Assembly: GCA_946407015.1 (NCBI GenBank)
Contig: CAMJML010000001.1
Coordinates: 496,001 to 560,000 of the forward strand
Direction of reading: 5' to 3'
DNA length: 64,000 nucleotides
Origin: an uncultured Selenomonadales bacterium
Lineage (GTDB): Bacteria > Bacillota > Negativicutes > DSM-1736 > Dendrosporobacteraceae
Position numbers and translations under genes: made by a program. This document shows positions 45,309 through 55,036 of this stretch, in pieces; positions within the stretch are counted from its first letter, which is position 1; each line of letters opens with the position of its first letter. The notes below the pieces were generated by a model. That model saw nothing but the letters and a program-made list of their open reading frames with translations. It ran no database searches and was not told the DNA's origin.

Positions 45309-48300
45309 ATGAAGGTTAAGACCAAAGCGCTGCTGCTCATCATTTTCATACTTTTGGCCGCTGCTATGGTGTGGCAAAATAAAAGCCAGACCTTTATGGC
45401 TGTTATGGGAGATGCTTTATCTTCCGAATTATCAAAGGCTACCGGTACAACAGTTGTCGTGGGGCCGGTGGAAATCGGAGCGTTTGGGTCTATTACCATC
45501 CACGGAATAACTATGAACGACCGGAATGACCAGCCGATCGTAACAGCTGGAAAAGTTGTGATCGGATTTAATCCGATTAAAATGTTCTTGGGGGATACAA
45601 CAGCCGCAGCGGTAGGGAGTGTGACCCTTGTAGAGCCACGACTTACAATTCAGCAGCGGACTGATGGGAGCTGGAGTATTGAAGACTTACTGGATTCTTC
45701 CGGGCAGGCCAAATCGGAGCTCAATGTTGGAATTACTGTTATTGATGGAACTGCTGAGATTCGCCAGCCTGATCAGCAATGGTTACTGACAGATATCAAT
45801 GGGGCATTTGCCATTGAGCAACAGTCGGTAAAAGCCATTAAGGTCTCGTTTACCCATGACGGGGCCACAGCCGATGTTCAGGGGGCTTGGAATAGTAAGC
45901 GTGGTTCGATTGAGATCCATGCGGCCAATTTGGATTTAAAACAATATCAGGTACTTATGCCTGCAGATAGTGTCATTCAAATAACGGGAGGAAAAGCAGC
46001 AACAGCCGAGGTCATTCTGTCACAGGACAATGGTCAGATTCATTATGCAGGTGAAGCTGGGCTTGCCGGTGCAGACATCGTGGTGGACGGTATTCCACTT
46101 ACGGACATTCAGGGCAATGTGGCGTTTACCGATAGTACCCTTTATTTGTTTAATACTGCAAAAGTATTTGAACAGCCGCTCAAATTGCAGGGAAACATTG
46201 CGATCAACACAACTAAGCCTGTTCTTGATTTGGTTGTATCTTCTCCAGGTTTTGATTTAGGTGTTGTAAATGAGGGGATGCCTATTACGGGGACAGCCGC
46301 TTTTCAAGCAACGGTTGCTGGTTTGGCAGACAATCCTACTGTTGACGGCCAATTCAGCTTTAAGCAAATGACTTTGTATGGGCAACAGCTGACAAATACG
46401 GAAGTTGATCTAAATTACCGTGACCGATTGGTCACATTAAAAAAACTGCAAGGGGTCTTGCTTCATGGCCAGATTACGGCGCAGGGAACGATAGAACCGG
46501 ACAACAAACGGTATTCTTTGCATATTCAGGGCACTCAACTTGAAACTGCGATGGTACCTGACTTGCAGCCAGGAATACAAGGAGCAGTTGATTTCGATGT
46601 CGTGGCCAGTGGTGGAGAGAACCTGGATGATGCAGTTGTTTTTGGTACGGCATCCATTGCCAATGGCCAGTTTCAGGGAATTGATTTTACTCAATTCACC
46701 ACTAGCTTTTACAAAAATGGGCCGAACACAGCCATTGATTATCTGAATGTTGGACTTGGCTCAGGAATGGCTACAGCCAGTGGGACGATCAGCACAAGCG
46801 GGATCAATATGAATATTCAAGGCAATGGCTTACCGTTGGATTTGTTGGCTAAATATGATCCTCAACTGCTCATCTCTGGTATCGTTGATTTGAAAGGGAC
46901 TATTGGCGGGACTATGAACCAGCCTCAATTACAAGCTGAGTTTGCGGGAACAAACGGCCAGGTTTTTCATCAGCCTTTTGCTCAGGCAAGCGGCCGGTTC
47001 CAGGTATCTTCCGGGCAATTGGTATTACAGGATGTTTTGCTGGTCAATGGAGTGACCCGGCACACTGCAAATGGCTGGGTGGGGCTGCAAAACAATCATC
47101 CGCTTCAGCTAACATTGAATTCCCGTCAAGCTAGAGCCGAAGATTTGGTTAAGCTGATTGCACCCGGTGAAAAGCTCACTGGGAATGTTGATAATGATTT
47201 GGTCCTAAGTGGTACATTAGATCATCTTGAGGCTAGAGGCCGTATCAATCTTACGGAGGGAAGTTTCCGTGGCTTTTTGATCGCTCAAGGGGCCGGAGAA
47301 TATGAGAGACTGAATGGCACTACACAAATCAGGGATTTTGTCATTCACTCCTTGAATACTCAGGTGAAAATTAGCGGTGCGATCATGCCCGATCAGCAAC
47401 TTGATTTTGATATTACGGCCAAAGATGTGGATATAGCCAGAGTGCATATGAGCCTTCCTTATCCGATTGCCGGTCAGGCCAATTTTTCCGGTAAGCTGAA
47501 AGGAACGGTTGAACAACCTGCTTTTGATGGTGAATTAAAAGCCGATAAATTGATTTTGAACTCGCAGCAACTTAATCAAGTAGATGGGAAAATTAACGTG
47601 CAAGGGAATCAAATTGCTATTACTTCTTTTGGCTTTCAGCAGGGAGCCGGAAAATTTAGTTTTAGCGGTGGGTTCAATACCGCTTCGAATGAAATGTATG
47701 GGGATCTTGCTGTTGAAAACGGTCAATTGGCGTCTTTATTAGCTGTTTTGAATACTCCGGTCAAGGGTGTCGACGGACAGCTTAATGGCCGGGTGCTGGT
47801 GAGTGGGAATGTTGAAAAGCCCAATGTAGAGCTAACTGGTAATCTTAAAAACGGGAATATCAAAAAGTACCCATTAGATCATGTCGAGTTAGATATTTTA
47901 CTCAGTAATAATATCGTAACAGTTAAAAACTTTACTGCTCAGCAAGGTCAGGGTGTTCTGGCCATTCATGGTACCGCTGATCTCAATGGCCCGCTAAATA
48001 TGGAAATTGGCGGGCGGGATATCGATGCCGGTTTAATTACCAACTGGTTTGATGCCGATATCGAAACAAAAGGGTCATTGAATTTTGCTGCTCAGGTATC
48101 CGGAACAACGAAAAGCCCAAGTGCAGCTGTGTCGTTGGAAATTGCCGGTGGTGGTGTGGCCAATGCTACGTTTGATTCACTGTATGGATTACTCTTGCTC
48201 GATCAGGGCAGTATTCATGTCAATCAGCTCATGCTAACTAAGGGGGCTTACCGGGCTAGTGCTTATGGGGTTATTCCGGTAGCTGCTTTAACAGCACAAG

Positions 48301-49607
48301 GCCGGCAGCAAGCGGCCATAGAGGATCAGATGGATCTGAAAGTCCGGTTGGATGAAGCCGATTTAAGTATTATGCCGCTGTTAACCAAAGAAGTTTCCTG
48401 GGCGGTGGGCCGTACACAGGGCGAAGTGACAATCGGTGGAACTCTGGCTCAGCCAACGCTAAACGGAGCGATAGTTGTTCAAAATGGCGTGGTTAAACTG
48501 GCTTCGTTGGCTGATCCTATCCAAAAAGTGGGGCTTGATATTCGTTTTGATGGTGATAAAACAAATCTTAAATCCTTTGAGGGTTTCATGGGGGCTGGTT
48601 CTTATCAGCTTACGGGTTCAGCCCGACTAAATGGGTTGGCTCTCAGTGATTATCATTTTGATCTTAAACTGGATAAACTTGGTGTAAACAGCAAATACTT
48701 CAAAGGACCTCTCAATGGCGAGTTAACTCTGGAGAGTGGTTCCAGACGGCCTAAGCTTGCCGGTAATCTGCTGTTAGAAAATGCGACTATTGATCTTCCT
48801 TATATTCCGGAAATGACATCTGAAACACCGAACATTGCGCTGGATGTTGAGATTGTTGCCGGCAAAAAAGTCCGCCTCTATAATCCTTACCTCTATGATA
48901 TATGGGCAGAAGGACGTGTGAAGTTTGCTGGAACAACGTTACGCCCGGACGTTTCCGGCCGGTTTGATGCCACCAGAGGAACGATCAGTTATTTGCGGAC
49001 TTCTTTTAAGATTAAGGAAGCCAGTGCAGAATTTACCCAGTTTGCTTCTTTTGAACCGGTGATCAAGTTTAATGCTGAGACGCGGTTGGATCAAACCAAA
49101 GTCTATCTAACAGCTAACGGGCCGGTCAGTTCCATGGGCTTACAATTAACGTCGGAACCCTCCATGAGTCAGCAGGAAATTTTGTCGCTTTTGACACTGC
49201 GCAGCCGTTATTTTGATAAGCAGAATGGCAGTGCGGACCGTGATTCCGGGTTAGGAAGGGATGAAATGCTGGCTTTATTGGATACCGGACTGCAAATTCG
49301 ATTTGTCAGTGAATTGGAAAGTGCTTTCCGTACAGCTTTTGGCCTGGATGAATTCCGCTTGGTTCGCGATACGCTATCTTCTTCTGAATCAAGATCAGAG
49401 ACTGTCCGGGATAGAGAGTTTTACAATATTGAAATTGGCAAATATTTGACCGATCGTTTTATGTTAAACTACACCATGGGAATTGGTTATGACGATGAAA
49501 ATAGTTTGGGATTCCGTTATGATTTGACAAGAACCGTGAGCTTGACTGGCTCTTATGATAGGTTGAACCGTCAGCGATTTGGGATTGAGACCCGGTTTAA
49601 GTTTTGA
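45309..49607 (+). CDS. tamB: TamB/AsmA-like translocation and assembly protein
   Basis: This very large protein (about 1432 residues) has one N-terminal membrane anchor (LLLIIFILLAAAMVW) followed by a long run of repeating beta strands of the AsmA/TamB type, suggesting a periplasm-spanning groove. The C-terminus carries a TamB (DUF490)-like domain: AEGRVKFAGTTLRPDVSGRF, RGTISYLRTSFKIKEASAEF and SQQEILSLLTLRSRYF, ending in ETRFKF. TamB-type proteins move phospholipids to the outer membrane. I chose ATG 45309, behind GGGGGA; an earlier ATG at 45186 would add an unrelated leader. bamA lies nearby downstream. Confidence 0.9.
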   Translation: MKVKTKALLLIIFILLAAAMVWQNKSQTFMAVMGDALSSELSKATGTTVVVGPVEIGAFGSITIHGITMNDRNDQPIVTAGKVVIGFNPIKMFLGDTTAAAVGSVTLVEPRLTIQQRTDGSWSIEDLLDSSGQAKSELNVGITVIDGTAEIRQPDQQWLLTDINGAFAIEQQSVKAIKVSFTHDGATADVQGAWNSKRGSIEIHAANLDLKQYQVLMPADSVIQITGGKAATAEVILSQDNGQIHYAGEAGLAGADIVVDGIPLTDIQGNVAFTDSTLYLFNTAKVFEQPLKLQGNIAINTTKPVLDLVVSSPGFDLGVVNEGMPITGTAAFQATVAGLADNPTVDGQFSFKQMTLYGQQLTNTEVDLNYRDRLVTLKKLQGVLLHGQITAQGTIEPDNKRYSLHIQGTQLETAMVPDLQPGIQGAVDFDVVASGGENLDDAVVFGTASIANGQFQGIDFTQFTTSFYKNGPNTAIDYLNVGLGSGMATASGTISTSGINMNIQGNGLPLDLLAKYDPQLLISGIVDLKGTIGGTMNQPQLQAEFAGTNGQVFHQPFAQASGRFQVSSGQLVLQDVLLVNGVTRHTANGWVGLQNNHPLQLTLNSRQARAEDLVKLIAPGEKLTGNVDNDLVLSGTLDHLEARGRINLTEGSFRGFLIAQGAGEYERLNGTTQIRDFVIHSLNTQVKISGAIMPDQQLDFDITAKDVDIARVHMSLPYPIAGQANFSGKLKGTVEQPAFDGELKADKLILNSQQLNQVDGKINVQGNQIAITSFGFQQGAGKFSFSGGFNTASNEMYGDLAVENGQLASLLAVLNTPVKGVDGQLNGRVLVSGNVEKPNVELTGNLKNGNIKKYPLDHVELDILLSNNIVTVKNFTAQQGQGVLAIHGTADLNGPLNMEIGGRDIDAGLITNWFDADIETKGSLNFAAQVSGTTKSPSAAVSLEIAGGGVANATFDSLYGLLLLDQGSIHVNQLMLTKGAYRASAYGVIPVAALTAQGRQQAAIEDQMDLKVRLDEADLSIMPLLTKEVSWAVGRTQGEVTIGGTLAQPTLNGAIVVQNGVVKLASLADPIQKVGLDIRFDGDKTNLKSFEGFMGAGSYQLTGSARLNGLALSDYHFDLKLDKLGVNSKYFKGPLNGELTLESGSRRPKLAGNLLLENATIDLPYIPEMTSETPNIALDVEIVAGKKVRLYNPYLYDIWAEGRVKFAGTTLRPDVSGRFDATRGTISYLRTSFKIKEASAEFTQFASFEPVIKFNAETRLDQTKVYLTANGPVSSMGLQLTSEPSMSQQEILSLLTLRSRYFDKQNGSADRDSGLGRDEMLALLDTGLQIRFVSELESAFRTAFGLDEFRLVRDTLSSSESRSETVRDREFYNIEIGKYLTDRFMLNYTMGIGYDDENSLGFRYDLTRTVSLTGSYDRLNRQRFGIETRFKF

Positions 49608-49622
49608 GTAAGGATGATGAGC

Positions 49623-50264
49623 ATGCAGTTAAAACAATATCTTAACGAGTTAAATAAAATCCGGTTGCTGACGGCTGAAGAAGAACAGCGGTTATGGCAG
49701 CAATACAAAGAAAAGGACAATCTGGATTGTCGGCGTGAATTGATTGAAAGCTATCAGCCCTTGGTATTTAAAGTGGCGGCGAATTGGCAAACCGACGAAG
49801 TTACTTTAATGGATATTATTCAGGAAGGTACTGTTGGCCTTATTGAAGCCGTTGAAAATTACGATCATACTCGGGGAGTAGCTTTTAGCCTTTATGCTTC
49901 GCACCGTGTGCGTGGACGCATGCTGAATTATATGGAACGGGAAGGCAAAAAAAACCTTGCCTATATGGATATGCCGCTTACCGCAGAAGAGGGGGCCAAT
50001 ACTTTGAGTGATTTGCTCATTGATACGGCGCCAGCTGTGGCTCACCAAGCTGAACAAAATGTTCTTATTGCTCAAGTCAAACAAGCACTGGTGCGGCTGC
50101 CAGCAAAGGAGCAACTGATCTTAAATGGAGTCTTTTTGGAGGATCAGGAACCCAAGCAGCTTGCCGATACGCTGGATTTAAGTCTTTCTCACGTCTATCG
50201 GCTGCAAAAGCAAGGAATTCGTCGAATTCGTGGCATGTTGTCAAAGTTCATGCAAAATTGGTAG
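49623..50264 (+). CDS. Sigma-70 family RNA polymerase sigma factor
   Basis: This sigma factor of about 213 residues has region 2 (ELIESYQPLVFKVAANWQTD, DIIQEGTVGLIEAVENYDH, SLYASHRVRGRMLNYMERE) and region 4 (LPAKEQLILNGVFLEDQEP; helix-turn-helix QLADTLDLSLSHVYRLQKQG). Region 3 is short or missing. It does not match housekeeping SigA. The start ATG 49623 has AAGGA 9 nt upstream; ATGs at 49614 and 49617 are too close. It lies only about 15 nt after tamB and upstream of a single-span membrane protein and bamA, so it may act on envelope genes; its regulon is unknown. Confidence 0.88.
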   Translation: MQLKQYLNELNKIRLLTAEEEQRLWQQYKEKDNLDCRRELIESYQPLVFKVAANWQTDEVTLMDIIQEGTVGLIEAVENYDHTRGVAFSLYASHRVRGRMLNYMEREGKKNLAYMDMPLTAEEGANTLSDLLIDTAPAVAHQAEQNVLIAQVKQALVRLPAKEQLILNGVFLEDQEPKQLADTLDLSLSHVYRLQKQGIRRIRGMLSKFMQNW

Positions 50265-50490
50265 CTGTAGTTATGTTTGACGAATTGTATGTGTGCCAAT
50301 TTTACTAGTTATTCTGTAGACTTGGGACTATTCTGGTGATATATGATGAAAAATAGTTCAATTTATAAGGAATCTAGGGTAATATCAAGATAAGGCCTGA
50401 AAATGGCCTAATTTCGGCAAAATGAGAATGACCATAATCTGGCCTCTTCCCATGATTATATATTGTGGTTATAATGTAGGAGTGGTGAAA

Positions 50491-51078
50491 ATGGCTGATT
50501 TTAAACAGCGTATGTCCCGGCATTTGCAATCTGCACGCCAATGGCTTACGCGGGCTGAAGAATCCATCGACAAGGAAAGCGATATTCGTGCTGAACTTGA
50601 TCTGATGCTGGCTCAGGCCGAGCTTCAGCATGCTAAGGAAGCCAAGCGTGCCGGAGAGTGGCGCTATAAATATTTTATTATGCGTCATGGCTTTGCTCTT
50701 GGACTGGCAATGGTCATTGCTATTGCCGGAGTTAGTGGAACCTTTTACATGGTTCACGACCGGCAAACAGCGATACCACCAAGTACTGTTAAACAATTGG
50801 ATCATGTTGTTCAACAGACTCAGTTTCAAGCCGCCCCGGGAACGGCCACCGTTACAAAGCAGTCGTTGATACCGGAAGAAGAACCACATCCCGTAGCGAC
50901 TGTAGTAACCGAAGCGCCTGCTACCGTACAAACACAACCAGTAAGTATGAAAGCAACCGACCGTCAGGGAGTAAAACGTCAGCACGAGCAAGAGGCTGCT
51001 GTTCCAATAGTGGAGCTGCCGCCTGATGAAATGCAGAAAATCATGCGTGCTGCCGGGAAATCACTGCGCGGTCAATAA
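50491..51078 (+). CDS. Uncharacterised single-span membrane protein
   Basis: I do not recognise this 195-residue protein. The N-terminal 60 residues are highly charged and helical (QSARQWLTRAEESIDKESDI), then one membrane helix lies at about 65-88 (GFALGLAMVIAIAGVSGTFY). The tail is Pro/Thr/Gln-rich and ends in PPDEMQKIMRAAGKSLRGQ. A cytoplasmic helical N-terminus, single span and external tail recall membrane anti-sigma factors or envelope scaffolds, but no motif proves it. AGGAG lies 8 nt before ATG 50491. It is between the sigma factor gene and bamA. Confidence 0.7.
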   Translation: MADFKQRMSRHLQSARQWLTRAEESIDKESDIRAELDLMLAQAELQHAKEAKRAGEWRYKYFIMRHGFALGLAMVIAIAGVSGTFYMVHDRQTAIPPSTVKQLDHVVQQTQFQAAPGTATVTKQSLIPEEEPHPVATVVTEAPATVQTQPVSMKATDRQGVKRQHEQEAAVPIVELPPDEMQKIMRAAGKSLRGQ

Positions 51079-51101
51079 ATGAAATAAAGAGGAGGTAATG
51101 C

Positions 51102-52862
51102 ATGAGAACTCGTCAACGCTATGGGCAATTTTTGCTTGCGGCTATTTTTAGTCTGAGTGTCATTCTTTCCGCTGCTGCCCCTGCGTTCGCTGCTGACCTC
51201 ACCGGAAAGACAGTTACGGCTGTCGCTATTACCGGCAATACGGCAGTGTCTGAAAGCACCATTATGGCTGCTGTAAAGACCAAGCCAGGAGATACATTGG
51301 CGGCAGACAACATTAAACAGGACATGCAGGCGATTTATGATTTAGGCTATTTCTTTGATGTCGTGGCAAACTTCACGGAGGTTCCTGAAGGTGTTAAAGT
51401 GGTTTATACCGTCATGGAAAACCCAGCCTTGCAGGATATTGTGATTAAAGGGAATACCAAGGTGCCGACAGATAAAATCTTAAGCTTGTTAGGGGTTAAA
51501 AAGGGAACTACTCTCAACTCCAAGACACTTAATGAAAATGCTCGGGCAGTTGAACAGTACTATCATGATCAGGGCTTTATTTTAGCTAAGATCAGTGATG
51601 TATCGATGAGTCCGGGGGGAGTATTGACTGTAACTATTAATGAAGGCGCTCTCGAAGGCATTGTGGTTAAGGGGAATGAAAAGACCAAGGAAAACGTCAT
51701 TACCCGTGAAATGAAACTCAAAACAGGTGAACCTTTCAATGTCAAAGACGCCCGTCGCAGCATGCAAAAAGTGTACAACCTCGGCTATTTTGAGGATGTT
51801 AACATGAAACTCAACCCAGGGAAAGATCCGAATGCTGTTGTTTTGGAAACCAGTGTTGTGGAACAAAAAACCGGCACCTTCTCTATCGGTGGTGGATATA
51901 GTAAGTCTGATGGTTTAGTTGGGATTATCGAATTAGGGGATAATAATTTCCGTGGTACTGGTGATAAAGTCAAGATTCACTGGGAATTCGGCGGCGAGGC
52001 CAGCAATAAAAACTATGAACTAGGCTATACCCGTCCTTGGCTGGATGATAAACAGACTTCATTGAGTTTTAGTTTCTATGATATGACCAATGAATACAGC
52101 GACTATTATGATAATGGTAAGCTGCGTTCCACGTATGATAAAAAGCGTCATGGCTGGGATGTTACTCTTGGCCGTCCGCAAGGCGAGTATATTCAGAACT
52201 ACGTGACCTTTAAAAACCGTGAAGATCGCTATATGGGCTGGGTTGATGGAATCGACTATAATGCCGATCCTACAGATACTCACTATAATTCTGAATATAA
52301 TAAAGAGTATCTGGAAGATAACTTCGGTACAACCAGAAGTGTTAGTTTAGCCCGTATTCTTGACTCAAGGGATAATGTCTTTAACCCTACTGAAGGTCAA
52401 CGGTTATCGCTAACCGCTGAATTTGCTGGCCGTGCTTTTGGCGGTGACTTCAACTTCAATAAATATACAGTTGAAGATCGGCAATACCTTAAAGTAGGTC
52501 GCGATCATGTTATGGCTTTTAAAGTGGCATTAGGCTATGCCGATGGTCATATGCCGGATAGCGGCAAGTTTGCGGTCGGTGGTGCTGACACACTTCGTGG
52601 CTATGAGGATGATCAATTTAAAGGCGATAAAATGCTGACAGCTACAGCCGAATACCGTTTCCCAATTGCCAAGAAGGTACAAGGTGTTGTATTCACTGAT
52701 ATTGGTAAAGCCTGGGATGGTGAAGGCTATAAACTGGACGATCTTGAAGCCAGTGCCGGTGTCGGTGTCCGGGTAACCACTCCAATTGGCCCGATCCGTA
52801 TCGACTATGCTCAAGGTTCTGAAGGTGGCAAAACCCACTTTAGCTTTGGTGGACAATTCTAA
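51102..52862 (+). CDS. bamA: Outer-membrane protein assembly factor BamA
   Basis: This is the core of the beta-barrel assembly machine, with 586 residues. A signal peptide is followed by three POTRA domains (about 33-107, 108-182, 183-258; E. coli BamA has five) and a 16-stranded barrel. Motifs: GGYSKSDGLVGIIELGDNNF, the lid-type GGADTLRGYEDDQF and the final SFGGQF with the C-terminal Phe. It inserts outer-membrane barrels such as TolC, MlaD and the neighbouring predicted OMPs. No BamB to BamE genes are adjacent. It ends in a terminator-like palindrome. Confidence 0.95.
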   Translation: MRTRQRYGQFLLAAIFSLSVILSAAAPAFAADLTGKTVTAVAITGNTAVSESTIMAAVKTKPGDTLAADNIKQDMQAIYDLGYFFDVVANFTEVPEGVKVVYTVMENPALQDIVIKGNTKVPTDKILSLLGVKKGTTLNSKTLNENARAVEQYYHDQGFILAKISDVSMSPGGVLTVTINEGALEGIVVKGNEKTKENVITREMKLKTGEPFNVKDARRSMQKVYNLGYFEDVNMKLNPGKDPNAVVLETSVVEQKTGTFSIGGGYSKSDGLVGIIELGDNNFRGTGDKVKIHWEFGGEASNKNYELGYTRPWLDDKQTSLSFSFYDMTNEYSDYYDNGKLRSTYDKKRHGWDVTLGRPQGEYIQNYVTFKNREDRYMGWVDGIDYNADPTDTHYNSEYNKEYLEDNFGTTRSVSLARILDSRDNVFNPTEGQRLSLTAEFAGRAFGGDFNFNKYTVEDRQYLKVGRDHVMAFKVALGYADGHMPDSGKFAVGGADTLRGYEDDQFKGDKMLTATAEYRFPIAKKVQGVVFTDIGKAWDGEGYKLDDLEASAGVGVRVTTPIGPIRIDYAQGSEGGKTHFSFGGQF

Positions 52863-52873
52863 GCAACAATCAC

Positions 52874-52902
52874 AGAGCCAGGCTATAGCCTGGCTCTTGT
52901 TG
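52874..52902 (+). terminator. Terminator-like palindrome after bamA
   Basis: AGAGCCAGGCTA and TAGCCTGGCTCT (52874-52885 with 52886-52897) are perfectly complementary, followed by TGTTG. The T-run is weak. Confidence 0.65.
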
Positions 52903-52921
52903 TAAAAAAGGAGACGGTGCT

Positions 52922-53023
52922 GTTAACCGCAGAGGACACAGAGGGTTACGGGCGCGAAGATTCGCGCCTAAAATTAAATTTTTCCCGTTCCCTCCGCGTA
53001 CTCTGCGCCCTCTGCGGTTTAAA
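52922..53023. repeat. Intergenic repeat family, full palindromic copy
   Basis: Left arm TTAACCGCAGAGGACACAGA (from 52923), core GGCGCGAAGATTCGCGCC (52951-52968) and right arm CCTCCGCGTACTCTGCGCCC followed by TCTGCGGTTTAAA form a large hairpin-capable unit between bamA and the next gene. Confidence 0.8.
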
Positions 53024-53089
53024 TCGTCCCCGTTTCTTGTACTATTTTAGGCACTACCGGCATAAGATGAGGTTGGACAATGCCGCAGA

Positions 53090-54397
53090 ATGGAGGTGCA
53101 GGCTATTTATAGAAAAACCTTGCAGACCGTTTGTTTATTACTGGCTATCTGGCTGTCTTTTCCCTATTTGGCTTTTGCCGCTGATGATACGGTTGACAGG
53201 ATTAGTGTACAGATTATATCCAGTGATGCCACTCAGGTCCCACCCGTGCGCATTGCCAAGCGGATGTCAGCGAGTGTGAATACCATTGGTGAAAACCTCT
53301 TGATTGGTCACAAGGTTGCGGAAGTTGCAGACAAAAAAAACTCCTACGAAAAACTCGTTAGGGAAGTATTTGACCGGATTCTGGTTGGCTATTCGGTCAC
53401 TCAGGTCGTCATTATCCCAGGGGAATCCACGCATATTAAAGTGGAGGTTTCTCCATGGGGTGAAGTGGTTCATGACGTTTCGCTGGATATTGATTATGGC
53501 AGTTTATCGCCTGAAGTTATTGGGCTGATTAAGCAGGACATGGGTAATATCGAAGAACAAATCAACAGCGTTCTGCTTGGTTTGCCAATTGATGCGGTTG
53601 ATTGGGCCGGTGGTGTAGCTAAATCGGTGATTCGCGAATTGTTAGCGGCTCAACTGCCGGAATTTCGCTCGAATCTGGAGGTTATTCCAGGTAGTCGAAC
53701 CATAGTCAAATTAGCACTGTTACCTCAGGGGATAACCATTCAGGAGGTTCAGATATCACTGCGATCCAGTAGTATTCCAAATATTTTACTGCTGCAGGCA
53801 AAACCGGCTATTAGCGAGTTGACCAATGGCTTGATTGGTTTACCAACAGGCTTTGTGGAGCGGCATCGTGATTATTTTACGGCCAAACTTCATGATGCGA
53901 TGATTCAGCAGCCTGTTACCAAGCGTTATGGCTTAACTGTATTGCCTGCCATTCAGACCGGATCGACAACTGAAGTTAATGTCAATGTCGAAACAGCTAA
54001 ATACAATGTTTCTTTAGAGGGATATCTAGATTTTGGCCGTGACCAGGACAGCACTTCGGCTAAACTTCATGTGGGAAAATATACATCTTCAAATGATGAA
54101 GCATTCGTCGAAGTCGATTTTGTACCCAGCACAGTCAGTTGGCGGTTTATCCCCGGCTGGGGGCATCGCCTAAGTTCGGCCACGACTATAGGCTTAAAAT
54201 ATGTAATTAATGACCAGCAGGAAATCTATTGGGTCAACCAGGATTTGGGAGAAAACTGGATGCTGCGCTTGGAGCGCAAACCACAGGCTGGAAATTCAAA
54301 TGAGCTGGGTGTCAGGTACAAAATTCACGAGTTTCTTAGTGCAGAATATATTTTTGCCGATCATGAGAACTGGTTAAGATTGGTAGGGCATCTATAG
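53090..54397 (+). CDS. Predicted exported protein with beta-barrel-like C-terminus
   Basis: I cannot name this 435-residue protein. A signal peptide ends near LAFAA. Residues of about 40-300 look like repeated alpha/beta units (IRELLAAQLPEFRSNLEVIP; IVKLALLPQGITIQEVQISL). From about 310 there are eight or more amphipathic strands (EGYLDFGRDQDSTSAKLHVG; GENWMLRLERKPQ). This suggests POTRA-like domains before a small outer-membrane barrel. The final residues are LRLVGHL, without the terminal Phe. The start is uncertain: ATG 53090 overlaps its own GGAGG; a GTG at 53096 or TTG at 53120 is possible. It lies between bamA and the OmpH-like genes. Confidence 0.65.
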   Translation: MEVQAIYRKTLQTVCLLLAIWLSFPYLAFAADDTVDRISVQIISSDATQVPPVRIAKRMSASVNTIGENLLIGHKVAEVADKKNSYEKLVREVFDRILVGYSVTQVVIIPGESTHIKVEVSPWGEVVHDVSLDIDYGSLSPEVIGLIKQDMGNIEEQINSVLLGLPIDAVDWAGGVAKSVIRELLAAQLPEFRSNLEVIPGSRTIVKLALLPQGITIQEVQISLRSSSIPNILLLQAKPAISELTNGLIGLPTGFVERHRDYFTAKLHDAMIQQPVTKRYGLTVLPAIQTGSTTEVNVNVETAKYNVSLEGYLDFGRDQDSTSAKLHVGKYTSSNDEAFVEVDFVPSTVSWRFIPGWGHRLSSATTIGLKYVINDQQEIYWVNQDLGENWMLRLERKPQAGNSNELGVRYKIHEFLSAEYIFADHENWLRLVGHL

Positions 54398-54404
54398 TCC
54401 TTTC

Positions 54405-54433
54405 TTGTATAAGCCTAACTCATTTGATATAAT
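54405..54433 (+). promoter_or_regulatory. Promoter for the ompH-lpxD cluster
   Basis: TTGTAT (54405-54410) and TATAAT (54428-54433) are separated by 17 nt and lie 50 nt before the first OmpH-like start. Confidence 0.7.
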
Positions 54434-54482
54434 GAAACAGGATGAAATGATTGCCATCAGGCAGAGAGAAGGAGATCACCTT

Positions 54483-54959
54483 ATGTTGAAGTTTGAGAAA
54501 AAACAAATTAAAATCATTACACTGGCCATTGCCGTATTTTTTGTTTTGGGTATTGTCGGAATTGCCGTAACTCAATTTGGTTCGTCGCATGCCGCTGCGG
54601 CCGGCAGCGCGTCTAATGTTGGTGTTGTTAATCATCAAATGTTAGTTTCGCAGCACCCGGATATGGCAAAAGCCCAAGAAACTATGCAAGCTGAAGTCGA
54701 ACAAGCGAAAAAAGATTTTGAAGCAAAATCGGCAACCATGAATGATAAAGAAAAAAGCGATTACTATATGCAATTACAACAGCGGTTGAATCTTAAACAA
54801 CAAGAGCTGATTGGACCAGTGTTTGATAAGGTTGATGCGGCTATCAAAGCTGTCGCTGATGCAAAAGGTCTTAGTGTAGTCATGGATAAAAGCAATGTTG
54901 TCTATGGTGGTCAGGATATTACGGATGAAGTGTTAAAGAAGTTTTCTGCTAAAAAATAG
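54483..54959 (+). CDS. OmpH/Skp-family periplasmic chaperone (first of three)
   Basis: This 158-residue protein begins with an uncleaved or cleavable signal helix (IKIITLAIAVFFVLGIVGIA) and has the OmpH fold: GVVNHQMLVSQHPDMAKAQE, a long charged coiled coil and the C-terminal LSVVMDKSNVVYGGQDITDE, the usual OmpH end. Skp-like trimers hold unfolded barrel proteins on their way to BamA. I chose ATG 54483, behind AAGGAG. Two lipoprotein paralogues follow. Confidence 0.88.
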   Translation: MLKFEKKQIKIITLAIAVFFVLGIVGIAVTQFGSSHAAAAGSASNVGVVNHQMLVSQHPDMAKAQETMQAEVEQAKKDFEAKSATMNDKEKSDYYMQLQQRLNLKQQELIGPVFDKVDAAIKAVADAKGLSVVMDKSNVVYGGQDITDEVLKKFSAKK

Positions 54960-54986
54960 CGCTTCTCGCATAGTTGAATAGATCTT

Positions 54987-55022
54987 GAGCCGAGCAGGGT
55001 TACCAGGCTCGGCTCTTTATTA
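54987..55022 (+). terminator. Terminator-like hairpin between OmpH-like genes
   Basis: GAGCCGAGC / GCTCGGCTC (54987-54995 with 55007-55015) is followed by TTTATT. It may attenuate rather than end transcription. Confidence 0.7.
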
Positions 55023-55036
55023 GAAAGGGTGGTTTG

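Noticed and set aside
50447-50475. TATAAT near 50470 as promoter of the single-span protein gene
   Set aside because: Transcription would start within the ribosome binding site, and the -35 match (TTCCCA) is weak.
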